Source of the DNA: Bradyrhizobium sp. in8p8
GTDB taxonomy: Bacteria > Pseudomonadota > Alphaproteobacteria > Rhizobiales > Xanthobacteraceae
Length of the DNA stretch: 64,000 bases
Reading direction: 5' to 3'
NCBI RefSeq assembly: GCF_000426845.1
Contig: NZ_AUGD01000022.1
Location: forward strand, 22,467 to 86,466
Below the pieces are notes generated by a model that saw only the letters and a list, made by a program, of their open reading frames with translations, was not told the DNA's origin and did no database searches. The position numbers and the translations under genes were made by a program. Position 1 is the stretch's first letter, and each line of letters opens with the position of its first letter. Of the stretch, positions 63,955-64,000 are shown in pieces.

Positions 63955-64000
63955 TCTCTCCGCCCTCTCGTCCAAGAGGGCGCAGGGAAGGCCGGGTGCC
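63955..64000. repeat. Partial dispersed repeat with hairpin at window end
   Basis: CGCCCTCT (63961-63968) pairs with AGAGGGCG (63975-63982) around CGTCCA, followed by CAGGGAAGGCCGGGTGCC, a sequence typical of a longer Bradyrhizobium interspersed repeat that continues outside the window. Confidence 0.5.

Larger units (their letters stand above)
63514..64000. other. Non-coding region upstream of ilvD, window end
   Basis: About 490 bases. Contains an inverted repeat at 63616-63631, a patch rich in A/T around 63780-63820, and a repeat-like element at the very end. The open frames here have no ribosome site or family similarity. Confidence 0.5.

Overview
The window is GC-rich chromosomal DNA of an alphaproteobacterium, most likely Bradyrhizobium or a close relative. 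That placement rests on gene order (nagZ-scpA-scpB-tatABC-serS-surE-pcm-nlpD and yajC-secD-secF), Omp31/RopB-type porin-like proteins with the ADLAARPYTKAP start, GTTC-N7-GTTC SOS boxes beside ssb and uvrA, and several copies of intergenic palindromes of a kind common in Bradyrhizobium genomes. No transposase, integrase, phage gene, CRISPR array, rRNA or tRNA was recognised. It reads as core genome with small accessory patches.

1-13.4 kb: end of a patatin-like phospholipase, a TetR regulator, and a secreted PepSY protein behind a palindrome that overlaps a sigma-70-like promoter. Then asd, preceded by a threonine-rich leader ORF and an intrinsic terminator, an apparent attenuator. Convergent to asd lie queA, two cyclophilins flanking a TonB-C-like protein, and coaD. 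gyrA, ssb and two outer-membrane beta-barrel genes follow.

13.5-30.8 kb: uvrA with its own SOS box and a HAD phosphatase. A TetR gene is divergent from an alpha/beta hydrolase plus DUF3313 lipoprotein, with two operator-like palindromes 22 bp apart between them. Next come a YVTN propeller/SRPBCC pair, an AAA ATPase, a PPC-domain (DUF296) protein and an acyl-CoA synthetase. A run of small envelope or unknown genes follows, one of them frameshifted in a GC dinucleotide tract, then an MltB-type transglycosylase and a DUF1127 mini-protein.

31-42.4 kb: trmFO is followed by an unusual protein joining a kinase-like domain to what looks like the C-terminal lid of an acyl-CoA synthetase. After these come a CAP-domain protein, a class V aminotransferase and threonine ammonia-lyase. 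The minus-strand run yajC-secD-secF then reads into homologues of the mitochondrial complex I assembly factors NDUFAF3 and NDUFAF6. A DUF815 ATPase is divergent from yajC.

42.5-57.3 kb: a long minus-strand envelope, chromosome and translation block (dgt, argS, SPOR protein, nagZ, scpA, scpB, tatA, tatB, tatC, serS, a hypothetical, surE, pcm, and an NlpD-like LytM protein that lacks metal ligands). A single-domain response regulator lies on the other strand.

57.3-64 kb: erpA-like Fe-S carrier, hybrid histidine kinase, xthA, a Sel1-repeat protein overlapping ilvD, and a non-coding end containing a repeat-like element.

Strongest leads: the asd threonine attenuator, the kinase/ANL-lid fusion, SOS boxes bracketing two porin-like genes, and TetR operators placed on promoters. 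All assignments come from reading the sequence; no database search was run.
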